Assembly: GCF_000717175.1 (NCBI RefSeq)
Contig: NZ_JNYD01000036.1
Coordinates: 1 to 55,049, forward strand
DNA length: 55,049 nucleotides
DNA from: Pseudonocardia autotrophica
Lineage (GTDB): Bacteria; Actinomycetota; Actinomycetes; Mycobacteriales; Pseudonocardiaceae
Direction: 5' to 3'
Shown here: positions 1 to 7,826 of the stretch, in pieces
How positions within the stretch are numbered: position 1 is the stretch's first letter
Layout: each line of letters starts with the position of its first letter
The notes under the pieces: generated by a model
Told to the model about the DNA's origin: nothing
Databases searched by the model: none
Seen by the model: the letters and a program-made list of their open reading frames with translations, nothing else
Program-made: the position numbers and the translations under genes

Positions 1-1
1 C

Positions 2-1189
2 ACCTCCTCGCTGGAGGCGATGGCCGACTGGTTCGCCGCCGAGGGCGTCACCGCCATCGCGATGGAGGCGACCGGGTCGTACTGGAAGCCGGTCTGGTAT
101 GTCCTCGAAGACCGCGCCGGCCAGGGTCGGCAGGGGCAGGGTCGGCAGGGGCAGGGATGGGAGTTGATGCTGGTCAACGCCCACCACGTGAAGATCCTGC
201 CCGGCCGCAAAACCGATGTCCTCGACGCCGAGTGGCTGGCCGAGCTGCTCGAACACGGGCTGCTGCGGGGCAGTTTCGTGCCCCCGCCGGTGATCCGGCA
301 GCTGCGGGACCTGACCCGCTACCGCAAACGACTCATCCAGGACCACACCAGCGAGTGCCAGCGCATCCAGAAGACCCTCGAAGACGCCGGCATCAAGCTC
401 GACTCGGTCGCCTCCGACGTCCTGGGCGTCTCGGGGCGGGCCATGCTCGCCGCCCTGGTCGCCGGTGAACGCGACCCGAACGTGCTCGCCGAGCTGGCCA
501 AGGGCAAGCTCCGCCGCAAGATCCCCGCGCTACGCCAGGCGCTGCGCGGCCGGTTCACCGACCACCACGCCCTGCTGATCGGGCTGTCGCTGGCACACAC
601 CGCGCACCTGGAGCGGGCGATCGCCCAACTCGACGACCGGGTCGACACCCTGTTCGCCACCCACACCGGGCCCGACCGGGACAGCGAGCCCGGGGTCCCT
701 TTCGTCCGGGCCCGTGACCGGCTCGACACCATCACCGGGGTCGGGAAACGGGCCGCCGAAACCATCATCGCCGAGATCGGCGTCGACATGACCCGCTTCC
801 CCACCGCCGCGCACCTGGCCTCCTGGGCCGGCCTGGCCCCGGGCAACAACATCACCGGCGGCAAACGCGGCTCGGGCAAAACCACCCACGGCGACGTCTG
901 GCTCACCGACATCCTCGTCCAGTGCGCCTGGGCCGCCGCGCGCACCCGCGACACCTACCTATCGGCCCAGTTCTGGCGGCTGGCCCGCCGGATCGGGAAA
1001 AAGAAAGCCGCTATCGCCGTCGCCCACTCCATCCTGGTCATCACCTGGCACCTGCTGGCCGATGACTGCGACTACACCGACCTCGGTGGCGACTACTTCA
1101 CCCGCCGCAACACCGACCGCCAACGCGACCGCCTCGTCGGCCAACTCCACAACCTCGGCTACCGCGTCACCCTCGACAAGACCGCCTAG
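2..1189 (+). CDS. IS110-family transposase, 5' part outside the window
   Basis: The reading frame is open from the window edge, so the N-terminus with the first acidic residue of the DEDD (RuvC-like) domain is missing. What remains covers the rest of that domain and the C-terminal Transposase_20 domain, seen as DTITGVGKRAAETIIAEIG and SWAGLAPGNN followed by a GKRGSGK segment. These domains are typical of IS110 serine/DEDD recombinases, which act through a structured noncoding RNA of the element. A 15-bp direct repeat at 125-154 adds in-frame Gly/Arg/Gln residues to the RuvC-like half. No terminal inverted repeat is visible, as expected for this family. Whether the element is intact cannot be judged from this end. 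Confidence 0.93.
   Translation, partial: TSSLEAMADWFAAEGVTAIAMEATGSYWKPVWYVLEDRAGQGRQGQGRQGQGWELMLVNAHHVKILPGRKTDVLDAEWLAELLEHGLLRGSFVPPPVIRQLRDLTRYRKRLIQDHTSECQRIQKTLEDAGIKLDSVASDVLGVSGRAMLAALVAGERDPNVLAELAKGKLRRKIPALRQALRGRFTDHHALLIGLSLAHTAHLERAIAQLDDRVDTLFATHTGPDRDSEPGVPFVRARDRLDTITGVGKRAAETIIAEIGVDMTRFPTAAHLASWAGLAPGNNITGGKRGSGKTTHGDVWLTDILVQCAWAAARTRDTYLSAQFWRLARRIGKKKAAIAVAHSILVITWHLLADDCDYTDLGGDYFTRRNTDRQRDRLVGQLHNLGYRVTLDKTA
125..154 (+). repeat. Two 15-bp direct repeats inside the transposase
   Basis: The unit GGTCGGCAGGGGCAG occurs at 125-139 and again at 140-154, with a partial third copy following. The repeat preserves the reading frame and encodes Gly/Arg/Gln repeats. It looks like slippage expansion of a surface loop. 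Confidence 0.8.
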
Positions 1190-1731
1190 CCTTGGCTGCG
1201 GTCGATTCTCTTCACAGACTCGTCGACCTCCCACGGGGCGACCCACTCGCCGTCCAGGCGAAGGGACAGATCGGCGTCGTCCTCGATGCGTTTGGCGACG
1301 GTGAGCGACGGCGTCGCCGACGGACGTGACCGCGCGCCGGTGGAGAGGAGGCATTCCGCGCGGCGTCGGCGAGGGGGCGTCGAGGGCCTGTCGGGCGCCC
1401 CGTCCACGGCGCCGGCGACCGGCGAGTCGACGACACGAACCCCCGCCTGCGCGCGATTCGCGGCCGCAGCCGCGGGCTCATCATGTCCGAGGCGACGTGG
1501 GGCGACGACGACTACACGCGCCCGTCAACTCCGCCACGTCGTGCAGTCCGCGGGTGGCTCCCTGCAGCCGGCGATCGAGGTGGAGAACGTGGAGACCGCA
1601 TTCGAGGTCGCCGCGCTGGGCATCGCCGACGCCGTCACCGCCCGCAGCGTGGTGCGACGCCAGCGGGACAGGCCAGCCGCGCCACTATCCGTCCACGGTT
1701 GGGTTGCGGTCCCCTCGGGTAGGCAGGGCCC
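1190..1731. other. Decayed intergenic region downstream of IS110
   Basis: No intact gene is visible. On the minus strand, codons ending at 1186 read AKRIEDDADLSLRLDG and related residues, which look protein-like but match no family I recognise; this could be the tail of a gene broken by the IS. On the plus strand a LysR-like fragment lies at about 1526-1663. The remainder has scrambled codon use and is best read as remnants. Confidence 0.5.
1526..1663 (+). pseudogene. Fragment of a LysR-type regulator effector domain
   Basis: The frame reads an AGGSL segment, then IEVENVETAFEVAALGIADA and TARSVVRR. This resembles the second half of the LysR substrate-binding fold, where an IEVE..TA motif precedes a G.G.A segment. 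No winged-helix domain and no start codon precede it, and the frame runs into unrelated sequence before 1735. A fragment left by IS110-associated rearrangement is the simplest reading. The family call rests on pattern recognition only. Confidence 0.42.
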
Positions 1732-1962
1732 ATGACCGATCCGTCCGTGAACGACACCGGGCACGCCACCGCCGCGGAGCGGGCCGAGACGCGCGCCGAG
1801 CCGCTGCCCGAGGAGGCCCGGGTGACGGAGCCGGACGAGGACCGGTACGCCGAGGCCGAGGGGATCCTCGAGGACTCCGAGGAGCGCATCGCCGAGGCCG
1901 ACGCAGGGCGCGCCCCCGGCGACGCCGCCTACGAGAACCGGCGGTCGGAGGACACGGTCTGA
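1732..1962 (+). CDS. Small acidic hypothetical protein
   Basis: This 76-residue protein is rich in Glu, Ala and Asp (PLPEEARVTEPDEDRYAEAE and later EDSEERIAEAD), with no hydrophobic segment and no predicted fold beyond helix. Similar short acidic proteins of unknown role occur in Pseudonocardiales, but I cannot name the family. ATG start, with only a weak purine stretch (GGTAGG) upstream. It converges on the SDR gene with a gap of 13 bp. Codon third positions are GC-biased as in its neighbours, which supports a real gene. Confidence 0.55.
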   Translation: MTDPSVNDTGHATAAERAETRAEPLPEEARVTEPDEDRYAEAEGILEDSEERIAEADAGRAPGDAAYENRRSEDTV

Positions 1963-1975
1963 ACGTCCCGGCGAT

Positions 1976-2713
1976 TCAGCCCTCGCGGTAGGCGCGGCTG
2001 GCGCTGGCCTGGGCCCGCGGCATGAGCGTGATCTGGTCCAGGTTCACGTGGCTCGGCCGGGTCGCCGCGAAGGCGATGACGTCGGCCACGTCCTCGGCCG
2101 TGAGCGGGGTCAGGCCGCGGTAGACGTCGTCCGCCTTCTCCTGGTCGCCCTCGAAGCGGACGAGGGAGAACTCGGTCTCCACCATCCCGGGGCAGATCTC
2201 GGTGAGCCGGATCGGCTGGCCGAGCAGCTCGCCGCGCAGTGTGCGGTGCAGCATCGCCTGGGCGTGCTTGGCACCGGTGTACCCGGCGCCGTTGTCGTAC
2301 GGGGCGAGGGCCGCGATCGAGGTGACGGTGATGATGTGCCCGTCGCCGGAGGCGCGCAGCTTCGGCAGCAGGCCCTGGGTGAGCCGCAGGGTGCCGATCA
2401 CGTTGGCCTCGAACATCCAGCGCCAGTCGTCCTCGTCGGCCTCCGCGACGGGCTCGAGCCCCTTGGCGCCGCCCGCGTTGTTGACCAGCAGCCGGCACTC
2501 CGGGACCGCCTCGACGAAGGCGGCGGCCGACTCCTTGTCCGTGACGTCGAGCCGCAGCGCCGTCCCGTCGATCTCCTTCGCGATCTCCTCGAGCCGGTCG
2601 ACGCGGCGGGCGCCGAGCACGACGTGGAAGCCCGCCCCGGCGAGGGCGCGGGCGGTGGCGGCACCGATGCCGGAGCTGGCCCCGGTGACGACGGCGATGG
2701 GACGGTCGGTCAT
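1976..2713 (-). CDS. YdfG-like NADP-dependent SDR oxidoreductase
   Basis: Classical short-chain dehydrogenase of 245 residues. It has the glycine-rich TGASSGIG motif at residues 10-17, an ARR pair after the second strand that favours NADP, NNAG at 78-81, catalytic Ser132, and Tyr145/Lys149 in YTGAK. The segments around PRPSHVNLDQITLMP and the acidic loop FEGDQEKADDVYRGL resemble E. coli YdfG, an NADP-dependent 3-hydroxy acid (L-allo-threonine/serine) dehydrogenase. Exact substrate unknown. It is followed on the same strand upstream by the DUF2530 gene, 51 bp away, with no sign of a tight operon. Confidence 0.9.
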   Translation of the reverse strand: MTDRPIAVVTGASSGIGAATARALAGAGFHVVLGARRVDRLEEIAKEIDGTALRLDVTDKESAAAFVEAVPECRLLVNNAGGAKGLEPVAEADEDDWRWMFEANVIGTLRLTQGLLPKLRASGDGHIITVTSIAALAPYDNGAGYTGAKHAQAMLHRTLRGELLGQPIRLTEICPGMVETEFSLVRFEGDQEKADDVYRGLTPLTAEDVADVIAFAATRPSHVNLDQITLMPRAQASASRAYREG

Positions 2714-2764
2714 GCCGCGAGCCTAGTTCGCCACGTCGCCCCGGGGCCGCGTGACCGAGCGGGG

Positions 2765-3019
2765 TCAGTCGTCGAGCCCGCGCTGGGCGAGCCGGGACCC
2801 GCGCCGCGCGGCGGCCCGCTGCCAGCGGAAGATGCCGAATCCGAGGGCGCCGAGCACCGCGCCGGTGACGCACGTGGTGAACCAGATGTCGAGCGGCCGC
2901 CCGGCCACGAGGTGGGCGACGAACAGGCCCACCGCGCCGAGCACCCAGACCAGCGTCCCGATCGCCGTGACCAGCGTGACGTCGGTGGTGCTGCGGGGCA
3001 GCGGCGGCGGGTCGACCAC
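2765..3019 (-). CDS. DUF2530-like small membrane protein
   Basis: An 84-residue protein with two hydrophobic segments (about 15-36 and 46-64) and an Arg-rich cytoplasmic tail. The layout, with a W..TC..GA.LG pattern in the second helix, fits the actinobacterial DUF2530 family, which in many genomes sits beside an NCS2 permease, as it does here with one gene between. GTG start at 3019. Function unknown. The family call is from memory of layout, not from a search. Confidence 0.65.
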   Translation of the reverse strand: MVDPPPLPRSTTDVTLVTAIGTLVWVLGAVGLFVAHLVAGRPLDIWFTTCVTGAVLGALGFGIFRWQRAAARRGSRLAQRGLDD

Positions 3020-3108
3020 GGGCCGAGCCTAGAGTGTCCGCCCGGCGCGAACACCGCCCTTGGCGAACACGGCGCCGGGCGGCGGTCCGCGCTGCCAGGC
3101 TCGGCGGC

Positions 3109-3807
3109 ATGGACGTCGTCGATCTGCGGCCGGACCTGCGGATGCTCGTGGGCACGCCCGGCCAGGCCTACCTCCACCGCCGGGGCGACGAGGTGCTGCT
3201 CGTCGACACCGGCCCCGTCGGCAGCGGTCCGGTCATCGCGGCGGCGCTGCGGGACTGGGGCCTGGGGCCGGAGGCGGTCTCGGACGTCGTCCTCACCCAC
3301 TGGCACGCCGACCACGCAGGCTCCGCGGCCGAGGTCGCGACCTGGCCGAACGCCCGGATCCTCGTGCACGCCGCCGACGCCCCGGTCGTCCGCGGCGAGC
3401 GGCCCGGGCCGCCGCCCGTCCTCACACCGGCCGAGGAGGTCCTGCACCGGCAGGTCGCCGGGAACCTGCCCGACGCACCGCCGGCGCGGGTCGACCACGA
3501 GCTCGCCGACGGCGAAGTGCTGGCCTCCGGTGCGCGGGTACTGGCCACGCCGGGACACACCGCGGGCAGCCTCGCGCTCGTGCTCGACGACGCCGGCGTC
3601 GTCCTCACCGGGGATCTCGCCGCCGAGCACGAGGGCGGGGTGATCCTCGGGCCCTTCAACGTGGACCGCGAGCTCGCCCGCCGGTCCTTCCGCCGGTTCG
3701 GCGAGGTCGACGTCGAGCTGGCCTGCTTCGGGCACGGGCGCCCGGTCGCCGGGTCGGTCCTCCGCGCGGCGGCCCTCGCGGCGGAGGTGCCGGACCCGCT
3801 CGGCTGA
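3109..3807 (+). CDS. MBL-fold metallo-hydrolase
   Basis: A 232-residue metallo-beta-lactamase fold protein. The metal-binding HxHxDH signature is HWHADH at residues 64-69, followed by TPGHTAGS, GDLAAEHEGG and a late FGHGRP histidine, giving a complete di-zinc site of the glyoxalase II-like group. A longer frame opens at 3034, but the residues before the ATG at 3109 are Arg-rich and unlike the family, so the internal ATG is chosen. Substrate not predictable. It is divergent from the DUF2530 gene. Confidence 0.88.
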   Translation: MDVVDLRPDLRMLVGTPGQAYLHRRGDEVLLVDTGPVGSGPVIAAALRDWGLGPEAVSDVVLTHWHADHAGSAAEVATWPNARILVHAADAPVVRGERPGPPPVLTPAEEVLHRQVAGNLPDAPPARVDHELADGEVLASGARVLATPGHTAGSLALVLDDAGVVLTGDLAAEHEGGVILGPFNVDRELARRSFRRFGEVDVELACFGHGRPVAGSVLRAAALAAEVPDPLG

Positions 3808-3903
3808 CGACCGTTCCCGCTGCTCACCGGCGCGCACCACGAACGGTGTCCGGAAGGGCCACAGGCTGAGCGGACCGCGGTGCGGGCGCTTACCGTGTGC
3901 GCC

Positions 3904-5334
3904 GTGCTCGAGCGTCTGTTCAAGCTCACGGAACGCAAGACGACGTTGTCCCGCGAGATGCGCGGCGGCCTCGTCACGTTCGTGACGATGTCCTACATCA
4001 TCGTGCTGAACCCGCTGATCCTCGGCAGCGTGGCGCCCGGTGACCCGAGCGCGAAGGCCGACGCGCTCGGGAACATCCTGCCGATCGGGCAGGTGGCGGC
4101 CGTGACGGCGCTGGTCGCCGGCGTCATGACCATCCTGTTCGGGCTCGTCGCGAACCTGCCGTTCGCGATCGCGACCGGGCTCGGCATCAACACCCTGCTC
4201 GCGGTCACGATCGCGCCGCTGATGACCTGGCCCGAGGCGATGGGCCTCGTCGTGCTCGACGGTGTCGTCATCGTGGTCCTTGCCGTCACCGGCTTCCGGA
4301 CCGCCGTGTTCAACGCCGTGCCGGCCGCGCTCAAGTCCGCCATCGCCGTCGGCATCGGCGCCTTCATCGCGCTGATCGGGCTGGTCGACGCGGGCTTCGT
4401 CCGCCGGCTGCCCGACGCCGCGAACACGACGGTGCCGGTCGGCCTGGGCATCAACGGCTCGATCGCCTCCTGGCCGACCTTCGTGTTCGTGCTCGGCCTG
4501 CTGATCACGGGCGTGCTGGTGGTGCGCGGCGTGCGGGCGGGCCTGCTGATCGGCGTCGTCGTCACGACGATCATCGCGATCATCGTGGAGGCGATCGCAC
4601 ACGTCGGGTCGTCGGCCACCAACCCCAAGGGCTGGTCCCTGTCGGTCCCGGCGATCCCGGACAGCGTGGTCGGCTGGCCCGATCTCTCGCTGGTCGGGAA
4701 CTTCTCCTTCGGCGCCTTCGGGCGGATCGACGTGCTGACCGTCCTCCTGCTGGTCTTCACGCTGGTCCTGGCCAACTTCTTCGACGCCATGGGCACCATG
4801 ACCGGCCTCGGCCAGCAGGCCGGGCTGGCCGACAGGGACGGGCAGCTGCCGAACATCGGCCGGGCCCTGGTGGTCGAGGGCGCCGGCGCGGTGGCCGGCG
4901 GCGTCGGCTCGTCGTCGTCGAACACGGTGTTCGTGGAGTCCGCCTCCGGTATCGCCGAGGGCGCGCGCACCGGACTGGCCAACGTCCTCACCGGCGTGCT
5001 GTTCCTCGCGGCGATGTTCTTCACCCCGCTCTACGCGATCGTGCCGGTGGAGGCCGCGGCCCCCGCGCTCGTGATCGTCGGGGCGCTGATGTTCCGGCAG
5101 GTCGCGGGCATCGAGCTGACCGAGCTGCGCACCGCGCTGCCCGCGTTCCTGACGATCGTGATCATGCCGTTCACGTACTCGATCGCCAACGGCATCGGGG
5201 CCGGCTTCATCAGCTACGTCGTGCTGTCCGCGGCCACGGGCAAGGCGCGCCAGGTGCACCCGCTGATGTGGGTCGTCGCCGTGGCGTTCGTGGGCTACTT
5301 CGCCGTCGGCCCGCTGCGTGAACTCTTCGGGTAG
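3904..5334 (+). CDS. NCS2-family nucleobase permease (AzgA/PbuG type)
   Basis: About 476 residues with many membrane segments. The N-terminus LERLFKLTERKTTLSREM, then GLVTFVTMSYIIVLNP, is typical of AzgA-like hypoxanthine/guanine/adenine permeases. Conserved family segments include TGLGINTLLAVT and the central ANFFDAMGTMTGLG. GTG at 3904 matches the family start; an in-frame GTG at 3880 would add eight residues. The stop codon lies inside the MarR-like palindrome that precedes the next gene. The role is proton-coupled purine uptake at the cytoplasmic membrane. Confidence 0.92.
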   Translation: MLERLFKLTERKTTLSREMRGGLVTFVTMSYIIVLNPLILGSVAPGDPSAKADALGNILPIGQVAAVTALVAGVMTILFGLVANLPFAIATGLGINTLLAVTIAPLMTWPEAMGLVVLDGVVIVVLAVTGFRTAVFNAVPAALKSAIAVGIGAFIALIGLVDAGFVRRLPDAANTTVPVGLGINGSIASWPTFVFVLGLLITGVLVVRGVRAGLLIGVVVTTIIAIIVEAIAHVGSSATNPKGWSLSVPAIPDSVVGWPDLSLVGNFSFGAFGRIDVLTVLLLVFTLVLANFFDAMGTMTGLGQQAGLADRDGQLPNIGRALVVEGAGAVAGGVGSSSSNTVFVESASGIAEGARTGLANVLTGVLFLAAMFFTPLYAIVPVEAAAPALVIVGALMFRQVAGIELTELRTALPAFLTIVIMPFTYSIANGIGAGFISYVVLSAATGKARQVHPLMWVVAVAFVGYFAVGPLRELFG

Positions 5335-5352
5335 TTGTAGTAAACTAACTAC
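5331..5352. promoter_or_regulatory. MarR-like operator in front of the MFS gene
   Basis: This AT-rich imperfect palindrome has arms GTAGTT and AACTAC and an inner TAGT-AA-ACTA. It overlaps the stop codon of the permease and ends three bases before the GTG start at 5356. TAGTTnnnnnnAACTA-type sites are usual MarR operators in front of actinobacterial MFS exporters. The position implies that the MFS message is leaderless or nearly so. No marR gene is adjacent. Confidence 0.65.
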
Positions 5353-5355
5353 ATC

Positions 5356-6672
5356 GTGAGTGCTGTCGCCGAAACCCCGGTCCCCGCAGGTCCCGAGAGA
5401 GGTTCGGATTCGGCGCACCCACCGCCGGGCGGCATGTTCGCCTCGCTGCGCGTGCCCAACTACCGGCTCTTCATCTCGGGCCAGGTGGTGTCCAACGTCG
5501 GCACCTGGATGCAGCGGATCGCGCAGGACTGGCTGGTTCTCGACCTCACCCACGGCAGCGCCACCGCGCTCGGGATCGCCGCGGCGCTGCAGTTCGCGCC
5601 CACGCTCGTGCTCTCGCTGTGGGGCGGGGTGCTGGCCGACCGGGTGGACAAGCGGCTCGTGCTGGTCGGGATCCAGCTGGCGATGGGGCTGTGTGCGGTG
5701 GTGCTCGGCACGGTCGTGCTCACCGGCGTCGTCGCGCTCTGGCAGGTCTACCTGCTGTGCCTGCTGCTCGGGTGCTTCTCCGCGCTCGACGCCCCGATGC
5801 GGCAGTCCTTCGTGTCCGAGATGGTCGGGCCGGGCCAGGTGGTCAACGCCGTCGCGCTCAACTCGCTGTGCTTCAACCTCGCCCGGATCGTCGGGCCCGC
5901 GGTGGCCGGCGTGCTGATCGTCGCGGTCGGCACGGGCTGGGTCTTCCTGATCAACGCCGTCAGCTTCGTCGCGGTGATCACCGGGCTGCTGCTGATGCGG
6001 CCGGAGAAGCTCTACCGCACCGAGCGGGTGCCACGGGCGCCGCACCAGCTCCGCGACGGCCTGGCCTACGTGCGCGGGCGGGCCGACCTCATGGCCGTGA
6101 TGGTGCTGGTCTTCCTGGTCTCGACCTTCGGCATCAACTTCTTCATGACCCTCGCGCTACTGGCCCGCAACGTCTTCGGCCGCGACGCCGAGGGCTACGG
6201 CCTGCTCACCACGCTGCTGGCCGTCGGGTCCGTGCTCGGCACCACCGCGGCCGCCCGGCGCACCCGCAAGCCGCGGCTGCGGCTGGTCGCAGGGGCGGGG
6301 CTGGTGTTCGGCGCGCTGCTCGTGGTCGCCGGCCTGATGCCGACGTACCTGTCGGCGGGGCTCGCGCTCGTGCCCGTCGGGTTCGCGGCGCTGATCTTCA
6401 CGACGGCGGCGAACTCGTCCGTGCAGCTCTCGGTCGACCCCACGATGCGCGGCCGCGTGATGGGGCTCTACATGCTGCTCCTGCTGGGCGGGACGCCGTT
6501 GGGCGGTCCGCTGCTGGGCCTGCTGGCCGAGCACTTCGGCGGCCGTGCGCCGCTGGTCGTCGGAGGGGTCGTGACCGTACTGTCGGTGGTGGCCGTCGGG
6601 CTCGTCCTGGCCCGCCGCTCCGGGTTCCCGGGACTCGTCCGGATCAAGGGGTTGACGGCAGAAGCAAGGTAA
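5356..6672 (+). CDS. MFS transporter (EntS-like, MFS_3 family)
   Basis: 438 residues with a short polar N-terminus, then SLRVPNYRLFISGQVVSNVG and WMQRIAQDWLVLDLT, the hallmark start of the MFS_3 (enterobactin exporter EntS-like) group. Motif A follows as GGVLADRVDKRLVL. Twelve membrane segments are expected. It is probably a drug or metabolite exporter. The GTG start directly follows the MarR-like operator, which suggests inducer-responsive expression. The stop codon TAA overlaps an iron box at 6666-6682 that belongs to the downstream small RNA module. Confidence 0.88.
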   Translation: MSAVAETPVPAGPERGSDSAHPPPGGMFASLRVPNYRLFISGQVVSNVGTWMQRIAQDWLVLDLTHGSATALGIAAALQFAPTLVLSLWGGVLADRVDKRLVLVGIQLAMGLCAVVLGTVVLTGVVALWQVYLLCLLLGCFSALDAPMRQSFVSEMVGPGQVVNAVALNSLCFNLARIVGPAVAGVLIVAVGTGWVFLINAVSFVAVITGLLLMRPEKLYRTERVPRAPHQLRDGLAYVRGRADLMAVMVLVFLVSTFGINFFMTLALLARNVFGRDAEGYGLLTTLLAVGSVLGTTAAARRTRKPRLRLVAGAGLVFGALLVVAGLMPTYLSAGLALVPVGFAALIFTTAANSSVQLSVDPTMRGRVMGLYMLLLLGGTPLGGPLLGLLAEHFGGRAPLVVGGVVTVLSVVAVGLVLARRSGFPGLVRIKGLTAEAR

Positions 6673-6682
6673 GGCTAACCTT
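6652..6682 (+). promoter_or_regulatory. Promoter with IdeR/DtxR-type iron box, copy 1
   Basis: A -35 TTGACG at 6652-6657 and a -10 TAACCT at 6676-6681 are separated by 18 bp. A near-perfect 17-bp palindrome AAGGTAAGGCTAACCTT (6666-6682) covers the spacer and the -10. It matches the IdeR/DtxR consensus core (AGGTTAGSCTAACCT) closely. The predicted transcription start is near 6688. Binding of iron-loaded repressor here would block the promoter when iron is plentiful. Confidence 0.7.
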
Positions 6683-6687
6683 CATCT

Positions 6688-6765
6688 CGTCGCTTCGTGG
6701 TGGGAGCGGCGCGTCAGTTCGGGAAGGACCAGGCCCTCCGGCTCCGGCCGGGGGGCCTGGTTCGT
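6688..6765 (+). ncRNA. Candidate iron-repressed small RNA, copy 1
   Basis: The predicted transcript starts with a 38-nt block (6688-6725) identical to 7827-7864. CGTCGC at 6688-6693 can pair with GCGGCG at 6706-6711, leaving a G-rich 12-nt loop. The block is followed by a strong hairpin with arms CCAGGCCC (6729-6736) and GGGCCTGG (6753-6760), which would end a transcript of about 75-80 nt. No U tract follows, which is usual for GC-rich actinobacteria. A short GTG-initiated frame crosses the block but runs through the hairpin, so a peptide is less likely. Mycobacteria have an IdeR-controlled sRNA (MrsI); homology to it is not claimed. Confidence 0.6.
6729..6760. terminator. Bidirectional terminator hairpin between MFS/sRNA and eamA
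   Basis: Arms CCAGGCCC and GGGCCTGG enclose an inner CCGGC/GGCCGG stem. It lies between the plus-strand sRNA module and the minus-strand EamA gene that ends at 6779, so it can serve both strands. Confidence 0.7.
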
Positions 6766-6778
6766 TCTCGGGCCCGTC

Positions 6779-7735
6779 CTACCGGCGCCGGGTGAGCCCG
6801 ACACCGGCGAGGCAGAGCGCGCCGCCGAGCAGGGCCAGCGCGGGCGGGGCCTCGCCGAGCAGGAGCGCCGAAAGCGCGACCGTGATCGGCGGGACGAGGT
6901 AGGTGGTCACGCCGAGGCGGCCGGCGTCCATCCGAGCCAGGGCGTAGGCCCAGGTGCTGAAGGCCAGCGCGGTGGGGACGAGCCCGAGGTACACGAGCCC
7001 GGCGGTGGAGCTCCAGGGGGCCGTGGTCAGGTCGCGGCCGAGGGCGCCGGCGAAGGGCAGGCAGCCGGCGGTCCCGATCGCGCAGGCCACGAACGTCACC
7101 TGCAGGGCGGGCAACCGGCGCAGCACGGGCTTCTGCGCCAGCACCCCGATCGCGTAGGTCACCGCGGCGACCACGCACAGCACGATGCCGAGCAGGTCCG
7201 AGCCGTCGCCGCCGGCAGTCGAGGCGCCGATCACCACCGCCCCGGCGAACGCCACCCCGGCCCCGATCAGCAGCCAGCGCGGGAAGCCCTCGCGCAGCAG
7301 TACGCCCGCGAACAGGGCGATGAGGATCGGGCCGATGTTGACCAGCATCGCCGTGGTGCCGGCGTCGACGCGCTGTTCCGCGGCGTTGAGGGCCACGTTG
7401 TAGACGGCGAACCAGGCCACGCCGCAGAGCACCAGGAGGGCCCACTCGCGGCCCGTCGGGCGGACCCACCGGCCCCGGAGCAGGAGCAGGGCGCCGAGGG
7501 CGAGGGTGCCGACGGCGAGGCGGCCGAGTGCGAGCGCGCCGGGGTCGTAGGCGCGGCCGACGAACCGGATCCCGACGAACGCGCTCGCCCAGGCCAGCAC
7601 CGTCACGCAGACCGCGGCCAGGGCGCCCCAGCGAGGCCCCGCCGCGGTGGTCGCCGGTGCTGCAGCGGTAGCGGCCGGTTCGGTGGCGGGAAGGTCGGAT
7701 CCGGTCGCCGGGACGTCCTGGGCGGGCTCGTGCAC
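6779..7735 (-). CDS. EamA-family (DMT) transporter
   Basis: 318 residues: a 33-residue Ala/Thr/Pro-rich cytoplasmic tail followed by ten predicted membrane helices in two EamA repeats. Typical repeat starts are AWASAFVGIRFVGRAYDPGA and, in the second repeat, LVPTALAFSTWAYALARMDA. RhaT/YdcZ-like exporters of amino acids or other metabolites belong here; the substrate cannot be inferred. GTG start at 7735. It is bracketed by the two iron-box/small-RNA modules, both on the opposite strand. Confidence 0.88.
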   Translation of the reverse strand: MHEPAQDVPATGSDLPATEPAATAAAPATTAAGPRWGALAAVCVTVLAWASAFVGIRFVGRAYDPGALALGRLAVGTLALGALLLLRGRWVRPTGREWALLVLCGVAWFAVYNVALNAAEQRVDAGTTAMLVNIGPILIALFAGVLLREGFPRWLLIGAGVAFAGAVVIGASTAGGDGSDLLGIVLCVVAAVTYAIGVLAQKPVLRRLPALQVTFVACAIGTAGCLPFAGALGRDLTTAPWSSTAGLVYLGLVPTALAFSTWAYALARMDAGRLGVTTYLVPPITVALSALLLGEAPPALALLGGALCLAGVGLTRRR

Positions 7736-7790
7736 GGCTCGACGCTATGCCCTCGTTGCGGGCGATCTCGCGCGGATTTCCGTCGTGGGG

Positions 7791-7820
7791 TTGCGGCGGC
7801 AGTGAAGGGTAGGCTAACTT
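7791..7820 (+). promoter_or_regulatory. Promoter with IdeR/DtxR-type iron box, copy 2
   Basis: TTGCGG at 7791-7796 and TAACTT at 7815-7820 are again 18 bp apart. The palindromic AAGGGTAGGCTAACTT (7805-7820) overlaps the spacer and -10. From AGGCTAAC to the conserved RNA block the distance is 16 bp in both copies. The box is somewhat weaker than copy 1. It points away from eamA, whose own start at 7735 is divergent. Confidence 0.65.
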
Positions 7821-7826
7821 CAGTCA

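Noticed and set aside
1186..1407. Complete small gene on the minus strand next to IS110
   Set aside because: Only the last 40 residues look protein-like; the first half is Arg/Pro-rich with no start signal, so it is treated as debris.
2710..6045. A 1111-codon open frame on the minus strand
   Set aside because: It lies opposite the MBL, NCS2 and MFS genes, has a low-complexity His/Asp/Arg-rich translation and no family pattern; a GC-rich shadow frame.
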